Assembly: GCF_900608595.1 (NCBI RefSeq)
Contig: NZ_UWYY01000016.1
Coordinates: forward strand, 1-64,000
DNA from: Promicromonospora panici
GTDB lineage: Bacteria > Actinomycetota > Actinomycetes > Actinomycetales > Cellulomonadaceae
Length of the DNA stretch: 64,000 bases
Direction: 5' to 3'
The notes beneath the pieces were generated by a model that was not told the origin of the DNA, did not search any database, and saw nothing but the letters and a program-made list of their open reading frames with translations. Both the position numbers and the translations under genes were made by a program. Positions 1 through 8,401 of this stretch are shown here, piece by piece (the first letter of the stretch is position 1; every line of letters starts with the position of its first letter).

Positions 1-2
1 CG

Positions 3-188
3 CCTGCGCCTGCGTCCTCAGCGGCGGCGTCACCATCCGCATCAGCGTCGGACACAACGTCGGCGTCGGCGTCGGACGCTGTCGAGGGCCGCGCGCCGGA
101 GCCCGACTGGTCGGTCACCGTGACCCCGGAGGAACGGGACGATGTGCCGCCGGTGGCGCGAATGACGTCCCGTCGCCCCTCGCTGTAG
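3..188 (+). CDS. C-terminal end of an unidentified protein (partial)
   Basis: An open frame runs in from the left edge and stops at TAG 186-188; no start lies in the window. The visible 61 residues begin with a low-complexity Ala/Ser/Pro/Asp stretch (repeated tcg-gcg codons), followed by a more ordinary charged tail containing PEPDWSVTVTPEERDD. Codon third positions are GC-rich, as in neighbouring genes, which supports coding. The low-complexity part looks like a disordered linker or tail. I do not recognise the family. It converges on cofE, with a long hairpin between them. Confidence 0.45.
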   Translation, partial: PAPASSAAASPSASASDTTSASASDAVEGRAPEPDWSVTVTPEERDDVPPVARMTSRRPSL

Positions 189-201
189 GCCCGGCGGCCC
201 T

Positions 202-286
202 GGGAAATGTATACGCCCGCGCAGGGGTAACGGACATGTAGCAGTGCTACCTGTCCGTTACCGCCTCGCGGGCGTATACATTTCCC
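202..286. repeat. Long near-perfect inverted repeat between convergent genes
   Basis: Outer arms 202-221 and 267-286 are a perfect 20-bp match (GGGAAATGTATACGCCCGCG and its complement). Inner arms 226-243 and 245-262 pair with one mismatch around a single-base loop at 244. Four bases on each side (222-225, 263-266) form an internal loop. The element fills most of the gap between the stop at 188 and the cofE stop at 340. Without a clear U-tract, a bidirectional terminator is an inference. Confidence 0.8.
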
Positions 287-339
287 CGGCTCCACGTCGA
301 GTCCCGGATCCGAGACGCGGGACGCGCAGCCCGGACCAC

Positions 340-1128
340 TCAGCGGAAGTTCCCGCCGTCTGCCAGACCGCGGGCGTAGGCCTCCGCCGAGCCCTCGCGG
401 AACAGGTCGTCGGCGCTGCCCCGGACCAGGACGCGGGCGCCCGGGCCGTCGTCGTCGGTCACGTGGTGGCCCATGCCGCGCACGACGGCGACGGCGCGTC
501 CGCTCGACTTGCCCCGGACGAGCTCGGACGCCGCCGCGATCTCGTCGACGACGGCGGTGACCGTCACGTTGAGCGGGCGCCCGTGGGCGTCGGTGCTGCC
601 GCGTAGGTCGTCGGTGGGCGTGATCCCGGCACAGCCGATCGCGATGTCGACGAGGGCGTCACGCCAGGGGCGGCCGGCCGTGTCGGTGACGACGACGCCG
701 AGCCGCCGCAGGCCGAACCGCTGGCTCAGCGACGCCCGGATCGTGCGGGCCGAGACGTCCGGGTCCACGGGCAGAAGCAGGACCGTGCCCTCCGGGGTGT
801 TGCTCGCGTCCACGCCCGCCGCCGCCATCACCAGCCCGAGCTTGTTCTCGACGATCCGCAGCGGCGGCAGGCCCGGGCGTTCGCGCTGCGCGACCACCCG
901 GACGGTCTCGTCGGTGATGGCCTGCTCGCGGTCGTCGGCGTCCACCACACGCCCCTCGGCCTTGGACACGATCTTGGAGGTCACGACGACGACGTCGCCG
1001 TCACGCGGCCGGTCCTGCTCGTCCTGCGCCGCCAGGAGCCCGGCGATCAGCTCGCCGAGGTCATCGCCGGGAGTGATCTCGGGCAGCCCGTCGGGGGCCC
1101 AGACACTGAGTCGTTCCACGGGGACCAT
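340..1128 (-). CDS. cofE: Coenzyme F420-0:L-glutamate ligase (CofE, single domain)
   Basis: CofE adds glutamates in gamma linkage to F420-0, using GTP, in the last step of coenzyme F420 synthesis. The 262-residue product carries family signatures: TSKIVSKAEGRVV near the N-terminus, ENKLGLVMAAAGVDASN, a GTVLLLPVDPD segment, VVVTDTAGRPWR and IGCAGI. It ends after the CofE domain, so it lacks the C-terminal nitroreductase-like domain found in mycobacterial FbiB. ATG at 1128 (MVPVERLSV) gives the usual family length of about 245-260; the frame stays open upstream to 1407, but that part does not resemble the family. A GTG at 1134 is an alternative. Transcription is divergent from the kinase gene. 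Other F420 genes in the window are at 2878 and 33697. Confidence 0.88.
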   Translation of the reverse strand: MVPVERLSVWAPDGLPEITPGDDLGELIAGLLAAQDEQDRPRDGDVVVVTSKIVSKAEGRVVDADDREQAITDETVRVVAQRERPGLPPLRIVENKLGLVMAAAGVDASNTPEGTVLLLPVDPDVSARTIRASLSQRFGLRRLGVVVTDTAGRPWRDALVDIAIGCAGITPTDDLRGSTDAHGRPLNVTVTAVVDEIAAASELVRGKSSGRAVAVVRGMGHHVTDDDGPGARVLVRGSADDLFREGSAEAYARGLADGGNFR

Positions 1129-1285
1129 CCTCACACCATGACCGGGCGCGAGAGCCCAGCGTGGACATCCAGCGTCCGGTCGTGGCCGTTGTATCAAGGC
1201 GGTCGGCCAGGTCGGCGCGATACCCTGCCAGGCGTCCAAGCCACATATGTCTGATTCGCACTGCGATCGATGGGGGAAGCGTCCC

Positions 1286-2833
1286 GTGTTGCACGACCCG
1301 CCCGCCCAGAGGACGGTTCCCGTACCCGAGCCGGCGCCCTTGCGGCCGGGCGAGCCACGGACCATCGGACCGTTCCGGATCCGGAACCGCCTGGGCAGCG
1401 GTGGCATGGGCGACGTCTACCTCGGGACGGCGCGCCGCGAGCAGCAGGTGGCGATCAAGCTGATCCGGGGCGCGCAGCTGCACGACGACGAGTTCCGCTC
1501 GCGCTTCCGGCGCGAGGTGCGGGCCGCGGCCAAGGTGCGCAGCCGGTTCATCGCGAACCTGGTCGACGCCGATCCCGATGCCGAGCTGCCCTGGCTCGCG
1601 ACCGAGTACGTTCCCGGGCCGACCCTCTCTCAGGCGCTGGCCGCGCACGGCCCCCTGTCGCGGGACGAGGTGTTCAGCCTGGTCGCCGGCGTCGCCGAGG
1701 CGCTGCACGCCATCCACCGCGCCGGGCTGGTGCACCGCGACGTCAAGCCGGCCAACGTGATCCTCGGCCCGGACGGTCCCCGCCTGATCGACCTGGGCGT
1801 GGTCGCCTCGCTCGATGCGACGCGGCTGACCATGACCGGGCAGCCCGTCGGCACCCCCATGTACATGGCGCCGGAGCAGGCCACGGGGAGCCGAGCGACG
1901 TCGGCCGCCGACGTGTGGGCGCTGGGCGCGCTGGCCTACTACGCCGCCACCGGCAACCACCTCTTCGAGGGCGATCATCCGGCCGTCGTGCTGTACCGGG
2001 TCTCGTCTGCGGACCCGTCCTACGAGGACACTCCCGCCTACCTGCGCCCGTTCCTCGACGCCCTCCTCGTCAAGGACCCGGAGCGCCGTCCGACGCTCGA
2101 CGTGATCCTGCGCTCGCTCGGCGCTCCCGACCCCGCCGGCACCACGCTCCCCCTGGCCGAGCCTCGGCGGCTGCCCAGCGCCCGTCGCGACGCACCGCGG
2201 GGTGACGCATCACTGAGCGGCGCGGCGCGGGGCCGGCGACGGCGGACCAAGGTCGTCCTGAGCTCGGCGGTTGCCGGGACGTTGGTGCTGGCCGGGGCCG
2301 CGTTCGGCATCTGGACCTCGCTCAGCGGCGACGACCGGGACCCCATCGGCACCGGCCAGACGCTGACCACCGCATCGCCGCAGGGGAGCCCCGGTCCCCA
2401 GCCGTCGGGCGCCGTGGGCGCCGAGCCGGGAACGAAGCTGCCGGGTACGACCGCGGACGGAAGTCCGGCGCTGCCGTGGCCGCAGGGGACCGTGCAGCGC
2501 CTCAGCACCGACTCGTGCTGGCTGGTCAGCGTCGATCGGGTGCAGGGACGACAGGCCACGCTGACCGTCTCGTGCGATCAGACGGGGACCGAGGTGTACG
2601 GGCATCCGACGCCGAGCGCGTGGCTCCAGGTTTACGCCGTCGGGCAGGACGGGACCGTCGCGCCCAGCGTTCCCGCGGACGCCACGGCGACCGACACGTT
2701 CTGGTCGCAGGGCAATCTCACCGACACCGCGAGCGTGACCACTACCGTCACCCTTCCGGACGTCGGGCAGCTGGCCGCGGTGGCCGTGCAGAACAAGGAC
2801 AACTCAGGCTGGCACTGGGACGCCACCGGCTGA
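1286..2833 (+). CDS. Transmembrane serine/threonine protein kinase
   Basis: A Hanks-type kinase with one membrane span. Numbering from GTG 1286: glycine loop LGSGGMGDV, catalytic Lys58 in VAIK, HRDVKPAN with Asp152, and a metal-binding motif DLG at 169 in place of DFG, a change often tolerated in this family. GTPMYMAPEQ marks the activation segment. The kinase domain covers roughly 25-275, a basic juxtamembrane stretch follows, a hydrophobic span lies near 323-347, and a Ser/Pro/Gly linker leads to an extracellular domain of about 120 residues without PASTA repeats. GTG 1286 is preferred because GGGGGAAG lies about 7 bases upstream; ATG 1247 would add 13 residues and has no good ribosome site. 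The signal and targets are unknown. Confidence 0.88.
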   Translation: MLHDPPAQRTVPVPEPAPLRPGEPRTIGPFRIRNRLGSGGMGDVYLGTARREQQVAIKLIRGAQLHDDEFRSRFRREVRAAAKVRSRFIANLVDADPDAELPWLATEYVPGPTLSQALAAHGPLSRDEVFSLVAGVAEALHAIHRAGLVHRDVKPANVILGPDGPRLIDLGVVASLDATRLTMTGQPVGTPMYMAPEQATGSRATSAADVWALGALAYYAATGNHLFEGDHPAVVLYRVSSADPSYEDTPAYLRPFLDALLVKDPERRPTLDVILRSLGAPDPAGTTLPLAEPRRLPSARRDAPRGDASLSGAARGRRRRTKVVLSSAVAGTLVLAGAAFGIWTSLSGDDRDPIGTGQTLTTASPQGSPGPQPSGAVGAEPGTKLPGTTADGSPALPWPQGTVQRLSTDSCWLVSVDRVQGRQATLTVSCDQTGTEVYGHPTPSAWLQVYAVGQDGTVAPSVPADATATDTFWSQGNLTDTASVTTTVTLPDVGQLAAVAVQNKDNSGWHWDATG

Positions 2834-2877
2834 GGCTCTCCGGAGCTACGGCTACGGCTCCAGGCACGCGCGGCAGG

Positions 2878-3879
2878 TCACCGCACCAGCTTGGGCAGCA
2901 CGTCTCGGCCGAACGTCTCGATCCACTCGCGCTGGTTGCGTCCCACGTTGTGCAGGTAGATGCGGTCGAAGCCGAGGTCCACGTACCGCTGGATCGACGC
3001 CCGGTGCTCGTCGGGGTCGGCCGAGACGAGCACGCGGCCCTCGAAGTCCTCGGGGCGCACCATCCTGGCCAGCTGCGCGAAGTCGTGCGGCGAGCGGATG
3101 TCGGACCGCGGGAACCGCATGCCGCCCACCGGCCACTCCGTCAGGGCGTTCGTGACCGCCTCGTCGTGCGTGGGCGCCCAGGAAAGATGGAGCTGGAGCG
3201 CCTTCGGCATCTGCCCCGGATCACGGCCCGACTCGCGGGCGCCGTCGGCGAACCTGGTCAGCAGCGACGACATCCGCTCCAGGGGCGCCGCCTGTGTGAT
3301 CAGGCCGTCGGCCGTCCGCCCGGCGCGGCGGGCGGTGACCGGACCAGCGGTCGCGACCAGGATCTCGGGCGCCGTCTCGGGCATGGTCCACAGCCGCGTC
3401 GACTCCAGCCTGAAGTACGTGCCGGCGTGCTTCACGTCCCGCCCGGCCAGGGACCCGACGAACAGCTTCTTGATGATCTCGACCGCCTCGAACATGCGGT
3501 TGATCCGCTCGGCTGCCTCGGGCCAGTACCCGCCCACCACGTGCTCGTTGAGCGCCTCCCCCGAGCCGACACCCAGCCAGTGCCGGCCCGGGTTCATCGC
3601 CGCGAGCGTCGCCGACGCCTGGGCCACCACCGCGGGGTGCCACCGGAACGTCGGCGCCGTCACCGGCCCGAGGTCGCCCGTCGTGTGCTCGGCCGCCGCC
3701 GCGAGCACGTTCCAGACGAACCCCGCCTGGCCCTGGTGCGGGGTCCAGGGCTGGAAGTGGTCGGCCGCCATGACGCCGGAGAAGCCGTGCGCCTCCGCGA
3801 GCGCCGCCAGCTCCACCGCCGTCCGGGGCGCGAACTGCTCGAGCATCGCGGCATAGCCGATATTCACCACGCCGAACAC
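2878..3879 (-). CDS. F420-dependent oxidoreductase, glucose-6-phosphate dehydrogenase (FGD) type
   Basis: A luciferase-like TIM-barrel enzyme that uses coenzyme F420. The sequence carries the FGD-group signatures ADHFQPW near the N-terminus (HF...W close to the F420 site), GSGEALNEHVVGGYWP in the middle (equivalent to GSGEALNEH of Fgd1) and GFDRIYLHNVG near the end. Length from GTG 3879 is 333 residues, close to the 336 of mycobacterial Fgd1; the open frame reaches a GTG at 3903, so the start is not certain. True glucose-6-phosphate activity cannot be read from the sequence; other members of this group reduce or oxidise different substrates. It converges on the kinase gene and lies near cofE, in line with F420 use in this organism. 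Confidence 0.82.
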   Translation of the reverse strand: MFGVVNIGYAAMLEQFAPRTAVELAALAEAHGFSGVMAADHFQPWTPHQGQAGFVWNVLAAAAEHTTGDLGPVTAPTFRWHPAVVAQASATLAAMNPGRHWLGVGSGEALNEHVVGGYWPEAAERINRMFEAVEIIKKLFVGSLAGRDVKHAGTYFRLESTRLWTMPETAPEILVATAGPVTARRAGRTADGLITQAAPLERMSSLLTRFADGARESGRDPGQMPKALQLHLSWAPTHDEAVTNALTEWPVGGMRFPRSDIRSPHDFAQLARMVRPEDFEGRVLVSADPDEHRASIQRYVDLGFDRIYLHNVGRNQREWIETFGRDVLPKLVR

Positions 3880-3905
3880 CCTAAGGCCCCGCGCAGGCGC
3901 CACTG

Positions 3906-3966
3906 GTTGTGGGCGCGATCGTTGCGCCTAAAACGGGCACATAGTCGCAACGATCGCGCCCACAAC
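3906..3966. repeat. 21-bp perfect inverted repeat
   Basis: Arms 3906-3926 (GTTGTGGGCGCGATCGTTGCG) and 3946-3966 are exact reverse complements, separated by 19 bases. The repeat lies just upstream of the minus-strand oxidoreductase gene and before the plus-strand hydrolase remnant, so it is in a divergent gap and is less easily explained as a terminator. No second copy of this arm was seen in the window. Confidence 0.85.
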
Positions 3967-4076
3967 AAAGTTGGCTGCTGCTCGGCAGCCGGATGCAAGG
4001 CGGATGACAGTCGCGCGACAGGTGGGGCGGGGACCTTGGTGGCAGGCCGTTTCGAACGAGCACCACCAGAGGAGAC

Positions 4077-4370
4077 ATGATGCAGCGACGACCAGAGCCG
4101 GGCCGGGTGTAGCGCGACGGTGTGGGGATCGCGTACGCCAGGCTGCGCGGGCTGGCGGGCCACATCACCTGTCCGGTCCTGGTGATCCACGGCGACCGGG
4201 ACGCCGTCGTGCCGCCCGCCTGGTCGGCCGCGCTCGCCGCGGCGCTGGACACCGCCGTCACTCCGCTGCCGGGCGCGGGCCACTGCCCCCAGGTCACCCG
4301 GGCCGCCCAGGTGAACACCCTGATCCGCGACTTCGCCACCGGTATCGAGACCGAGGGGGCGGCGGCATGA
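4077..4370 (+). pseudogene. Remnant of an alpha/beta hydrolase gene
   Basis: A ribosome site (GAGGAG) and ATG at 4077 start a frame that hits TAG at 4110 after 11 codons. The same frame continues behind the stop and encodes the C-terminal third of an alpha/beta hydrolase: PVLVIHGDRDAVVPP contains the acid Asp, and PLPGAGHCPQV the catalytic His. The nucleophile region and the whole N-terminal half are missing. This looks like a large internal deletion plus a nonsense codon. The downstream methyltransferase start overlaps the remnant's stop (ATGA at 4367-4370), so the two were probably one operon. Translation of the 82-residue tail from GTG 4122 is possible but would lack a nucleophile. Confidence 0.65.
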
Positions 4371-5017
4371 GCCGGCCGGAGCCGAGCGGGGAGCACAGCC
4401 TGAGCAACCCGGTCCGAGGGCGCCTGAACGCCGCCACGCTGCGCACGCTCGACCTCTATGCCCACCTGCTCGTCGGCGGGCGGAAGCAGGCCCTGTTCGC
4501 GGACCTGCCCGAGCGCGTCGTGGAGATCGGCCCCGGTACGGGCGCCAACCTGCGCTACTACCGGCCCGGCACCCGGGTCGTGGCGATCGAGCCGAACGTC
4601 CACATGCACGGCCCGCTCCGTGCCGCGGCACGTCGCCACGGCATCGACCTGGAGCTCCGCGCCGAGACCGCCGAGCGGATCGGGCTGCCCGACGCCAGCG
4701 TGGACGCCGCGGTGAGCACGCTGGTCCTGTGCACGGTGCCTGATCCGGTCGCGGCCGTACGGGAGGTACGGCGCGTGCTGCGGCCCGGTGGGCGGCTGCT
4801 GTTCGTCGAGCACGTCCGGGCGGACGGCGGTCATGGGCGCATGCAACGGCTGGCCGCCCGGCCCTGGCAGTGGTTCTTCGAGGGCTGCGACGTCCGCCGT
4901 GACACCGAACGCACGATCCGTGACGCGGACTTCGCCTCCGTGGACGTCCAGCGCTTCACCATGCGATCGGCGTTCCTTCCGATCAACCCGCAGATCGCGG
5001 GTACGGCCATCCGGTAG
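4367..5017 (+). CDS. Class I SAM-dependent methyltransferase
   Basis: A 216-residue methyltransferase. Motif I is VVEIGPGTGANLRYY (SAM-binding Gly-rich loop), followed by VVAIEPN (acidic end of strand 2), the DASVDAAVSTLVLCTVPDP segment (motif IV region) and the RVLRPGGRLLFVEHV strand typical of the UbiE/COQ5-like Methyltransf_11 group. The C-terminal part (RPWQWFFEGCDVRRDTERTI) resembles small actinobacterial and eukaryotic METTL7-like methyltransferases that act on lipophilic substrates or thiols. The substrate is unknown. ATG 4367 overlaps the stop of the broken hydrolase gene upstream. Confidence 0.82.
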   Translation: MSRPEPSGEHSLSNPVRGRLNAATLRTLDLYAHLLVGGRKQALFADLPERVVEIGPGTGANLRYYRPGTRVVAIEPNVHMHGPLRAAARRHGIDLELRAETAERIGLPDASVDAAVSTLVLCTVPDPVAAVREVRRVLRPGGRLLFVEHVRADGGHGRMQRLAARPWQWFFEGCDVRRDTERTIRDADFASVDVQRFTMRSAFLPINPQIAGTAIR

Positions 5018-5122
5018 TGCCGGGCGCAGACCCCGGGCAGGCCGCCGGCGCACGGCTCGCGTCGCTGTCGACACCACATGAGACGATGACCGCACAACTA
5101 CCATCAGCCAGGGACGCGGCGC

Positions 5123-6676
5123 ATGAGGTTCTGGGTGCTCGGGTCGGTCGAGGCCGGCGATGCGGACGAGCCGCTTCCGCTCAGCCACCGGCAGCGCACC
5201 CTGCTGGCCGCGCTGTTGGCTCGTTCCGGCGAGGTCGTCTCGGCCGATCGGTTGGCTGACCTGCTGTGGGGTGATGCGCAACCCGCCGATCCGGTGGCCG
5301 CGCTGCACAGCCTGGTCTCCAGGCTCCGCCGGATGCTGGGCCCGGAGGTACTGGCGACCCGTCCCCCCGGCTACGCCCTGCGCCCGGACGAGGCGGAGAT
5401 CGACGCCGTCCGGTTCGAGGAGCTCCTCGACCAGGCGCGGCAGGCGCCGCCTGCCGTGACCGTCAGCCTGCTCGACGAAGCGCTCGGGCTGTGGCGCGGC
5501 ACCGCCTTCGCCGAGTTCGCCGACTCAGACGTGGCGAGGCTGGCGGCGATCCGCCTGAACGAGGCGCGGCTGGCTGCGGTCGAGGCCAGGGCCGCCGCAC
5601 TGCTGGAGTGCGAGCGGCCGGCGGAGGCACTCCGGTCCCTGGAACCCTTCGTGGCCGAGCAACCGCTCCGGGAACGCGGCCGCGCCCTGCTGATGCGTGC
5701 GCTGTACGAGCTCGGCCGCCACGCCGAGGCCCTGCAGAGCTACCAGGCGTACCAGAACCACCTGGCCGACGAGCTCGGCCTAGAGCCGTCCGAGCCGATA
5801 CGTCGGCTGGAGCTGGAGATTCTCCGGCACGAAGTCCTCGGCGCACCCGCGGACCCGCCGCCGCTCGCCGGCCTTCAGGCCCGCTACACGTCCGCCGGCG
5901 ATCGGACGATCGCCTACGCCCAGATCGGCACGGGCCCACCGCTGATCGCGCTACCCGCCTGGGTCTCCAGCATCGAGGTGATCGCCTCCGGCCGGGACCC
6001 GCGCTCGTCGCTCCTGCAGCGTCTGGCCGGAAACACCCGCCTGACCCTGTACGACCGGTACGGCACGGGCCTGTCTCGCGGCGGCGTCCCCGGCGACTAC
6101 GGCCTGGAGTCCAGCGTCACCGAGCTGGCCGCCGTAGTCCGCGCGATCGGCGGCCGGGCAAGCCTGCTGGCCATGTCGCAGGCGGGACCGGTGGCGATCG
6201 CCTGCGCCGCCCGCCACCCGGAGCTGATCGACCGCCTGATCTTCCTCGGCACCTACGCCAGCGGCCCGTCCGCGTTCGCCCACACCGACCTCAACCGCAC
6301 CCTGGTCGACATGGTCCGCGCCCACTGGGGCCTGGGCTCCCGCCTGATGGCCGACCTGTACCGCCCCGGTGCCTCCGACGCCGCCGCGTTCCACTTCGCC
6401 CAGGTCCTGCGCGACTCGGCGCCCCGCGAGGTGGCGGCCGGCTACCTGGAGGCCGTCTACGACATCGACGTCTCCGAGCTCCTCCCCCAGGTCGCCGCAC
6501 CTTCCCTGGTCCTCCACTACAACCACGACCACGTGGTCCCCTTCACGGGCGCCCACCAGCTGGCTACCGCACTCCCGCACGCCCAGCTGGTCCCTCTGGA
6601 CGGCCCCTTCCACCTCCCCGACGCCAACGACCTGCCCACAGTGGTCACAGCCATCACAGACTTCCTCGAGTCCTGA
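5123..6676 (+). CDS. SARP/BTAD transcription factor fused to an alpha/beta hydrolase
   Basis: A 517-residue two-part protein. Residues 1-95 form an OmpR-like winged helix (LLAALLARSGEVVSADRLADLLWG, HSLVSRLRRMLG), and 95-245 form the bacterial transcriptional activator (BTAD) domain with its helical repeats (ELGRHAEALQSYQAYQ), as in AfsR/SARP regulators. From about 255 to the end is an alpha/beta hydrolase fold: DRYGTGLSRG, a nucleophile elbow LLAMSQAGPVA (Ser kept, but in an A-x-S-x-A setting rather than G-x-S-x-G), the acid near HYNHDHVVPF, and the His in DGPFHLPDAN. The hydrolase half may act as a ligand-sensing domain or as an enzyme; this cannot be decided here. The methyltransferase and hydrolase remnant upstream are possible targets. 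Confidence 0.85.
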   Translation: MRFWVLGSVEAGDADEPLPLSHRQRTLLAALLARSGEVVSADRLADLLWGDAQPADPVAALHSLVSRLRRMLGPEVLATRPPGYALRPDEAEIDAVRFEELLDQARQAPPAVTVSLLDEALGLWRGTAFAEFADSDVARLAAIRLNEARLAAVEARAAALLECERPAEALRSLEPFVAEQPLRERGRALLMRALYELGRHAEALQSYQAYQNHLADELGLEPSEPIRRLELEILRHEVLGAPADPPPLAGLQARYTSAGDRTIAYAQIGTGPPLIALPAWVSSIEVIASGRDPRSSLLQRLAGNTRLTLYDRYGTGLSRGGVPGDYGLESSVTELAAVVRAIGGRASLLAMSQAGPVAIACAARHPELIDRLIFLGTYASGPSAFAHTDLNRTLVDMVRAHWGLGSRLMADLYRPGASDAAAFHFAQVLRDSAPREVAAGYLEAVYDIDVSELLPQVAAPSLVLHYNHDHVVPFTGAHQLATALPHAQLVPLDGPFHLPDANDLPTVVTAITDFLES

Positions 6677-6700
6677 CCACCTGGGTCCGCTGACCGGCGT

Positions 6701-7582
6701 TCAAAGCCGACCGTGCAGCCGAAGGGACTGCAGCGCTCCGAGGGTGACGATGCCGCGCCACTCCACGGCTTGCCCCGGTGACCAGTGCAGGAAGGCGAAG
6801 TCCCACCCGCCGTCGTCCAGCTGCTCCTGCTCCAGCCGGTCGAGCTCCGCTGAGATCTGAGCTTCGGAGAACAGCGCCCGGCTGGGCGCGCCCGGCCTCG
6901 TGGAGAGCTCCAAGGGCCGGAGCTTCTCGTCCTCCTGGCCACCGTCGACGGGGATGGTCCCGTCCTCGCGCAGCAAGGGTCGCACCCGCTCGATCGCGGC
7001 GGCCGCGCGGTCCGGCTCGGGAACGGCGTCGAGGAAGTGGACGGCGAACTCGACCGTGTACCCGCCCACGAGAGCTTCCGCTCCTTCGATCTGTCCCCAG
7101 CACCAGGCAGTCGCGGCGTCGAGGAACGGGTGGTTCACCCCCAGCTCCCACAGGTGACCCGCGATCGCGTACGTGAGGAGGCCGTTGTCGCTCGGCTGGC
7201 TCATCCACGGCGCGGCCGGGTAGCCGACACCGGTCGGCAGCACGTGCGGCACCCGTCCGTCGGGCAGCGCCACGGAGGCCAGCCAGTCGGCGGTCTCGGT
7301 GACCAGCGGCGCGACCGCCGGGTCTGCAGCAGTGCCCAGCTCGGCGAGCACCTCGAGCGCTGTCAACGCACTCGAGACCTGGCTGTCCGGCCCGCGCAGG
7401 TCGGGCTCCAGGGCATGGCCCCATCCGCCGTCGTCGTTCCGGTAAGGACGCAGGGCGTCCAGAACACGTCCGCTCGGTCCGTCGTCGAACAGCGCCGCGA
7501 GGCGGTGCCGCTCCAGCAGGCGGGCGTCGTCGTAGATGAACCGCTTGGCGGCTCCGATGTCGATACTCGTTGTTGTGCTCAT
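6701..7582 (-). CDS. Toroid-repeat protein resembling prenyltransferase/squalene-cyclase repeats
   Basis: The 293-residue product has two copies of a D-D-G-G-W signature (DDGGWGHAL near residue 50 and DDGGWDFAF near 260), like the QW/beta-subunit repeats of alpha-alpha toroid proteins such as prenyltransferases and terpene cyclases. It has no DXDD or Asp-rich terpene cyclase motif, so catalysis is doubtful. No signal peptide is seen. The gene starts 11 bases after the stop of the AraC-type regulator and is probably in its operon. The ATG at 7582 has a GGAG close upstream. Function unknown. Confidence 0.65.
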   Translation of the reverse strand: MSTTTSIDIGAAKRFIYDDARLLERHRLAALFDDGPSGRVLDALRPYRNDDGGWGHALEPDLRGPDSQVSSALTALEVLAELGTAADPAVAPLVTETADWLASVALPDGRVPHVLPTGVGYPAAPWMSQPSDNGLLTYAIAGHLWELGVNHPFLDAATAWCWGQIEGAEALVGGYTVEFAVHFLDAVPEPDRAAAAIERVRPLLREDGTIPVDGGQEDEKLRPLELSTRPGAPSRALFSEAQISAELDRLEQEQLDDGGWDFAFLHWSPGQAVEWRGIVTLGALQSLRLHGRL

Positions 7583-7592
7583 GACTCCGACG

Positions 7593-8378
7593 CTAGGCAG
7601 CGGTCAGGGCTGCGTCTTCCAGAAATCGGACGGGTGTGAGGCCGGTCAGGCGGCGCACCTCGTCGGACATGTGTGCCTGGCTCGCGTAGCCGGCCGCAGC
7701 GGCGCGCTCGGCGAGGGAGGACGGCGTGCCCCGCTCCGCGAGACCGGCCGATGCCGCGGTGCACCCGGCCATCGAGGCAGCCGCGGCGGTGGACAGCGCG
7801 ATCAGCCGCCGCAGCCGGGCCACACGCCCCAGCATCTTGGGCCCGTAGCCGACGGCGTCCACGGTGCGCCGGTGCAGGTGCCGCTCGCTCACACCCAGGT
7901 CCCCGGCAACGCCTGAGATCCGCGAGCCGGGCACCCCGAGCCGCCGCGCGGCGGCCGCGACGAGCCCGTCACGCTCCGCCTTGCGCTGCAGCACCGTGCG
8001 CGCGAGCAGGTCCAGCCGCCCGGCCGGGTCGGCGACGCTGAGCGCGTCCGCAAGTGCCGGTCCGACGTCGGGCCAGACGTCGGCGAGTAGCACCCGCTGG
8101 TCGCGCACCTCCGAGGCGGGGATGCCGAGGACTGCGCCCGCCGCGCCCGGCCGCAGCCGGATACCGCTGGTGCGCGACGATGGCTCGGCGCCAGGTCCGG
8201 CGACCACCGGACCGGTGTCGGCGCCGACGACCACCAGCTCGCCGTCGAGCCGGACGATGTCCACACAGCCGTCCGGGATGATCCGCTGCTCGTGGCCCGG
8301 CGGCACATCGTGCTCCCACAGGCATGCGACAACCGGCAGCAGGCCGGTCGGCGGAGCGAGCTCTCGGTACGGGGTCAC
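7593..8378 (-). CDS. AraC-family transcriptional regulator with N-terminal DUF6597-like domain
   Basis: A 261-residue regulator. The N-terminal half contains the motif RIIPDGCVDIV and GIRLRPGAAGAVLGIPASEVRDQRV, typical of AraC-type regulators with a DUF6597-like sensory domain. The C-terminal half holds the two helix-turn-helix units: ISGVAGDLGVSERHLHRRTVDAVGYGPKMLGRVARLRR and the second HTH around AAAAGYASQAHMSDEVRRLTGLTPVRFL. GTG 8378 (VTPYRELAPP) fits the family start; the frame is open to 8426. Transcription is divergent from the ABC exporter gene at 8504, and a 10-bp inverted repeat lies in the shared gap. Confidence 0.82.
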   Translation of the reverse strand: MTPYRELAPPTGLLPVVACLWEHDVPPGHEQRIIPDGCVDIVRLDGELVVVGADTGPVVAGPGAEPSSRTSGIRLRPGAAGAVLGIPASEVRDQRVLLADVWPDVGPALADALSVADPAGRLDLLARTVLQRKAERDGLVAAAARRLGVPGSRISGVAGDLGVSERHLHRRTVDAVGYGPKMLGRVARLRRLIALSTAAAASMAGCTAASAGLAERGTPSSLAERAAAAGYASQAHMSDEVRRLTGLTPVRFLEDAALTAA

Positions 8379-8401
8379 GTGAGCAACGCTACGGGGACCC
8401 C

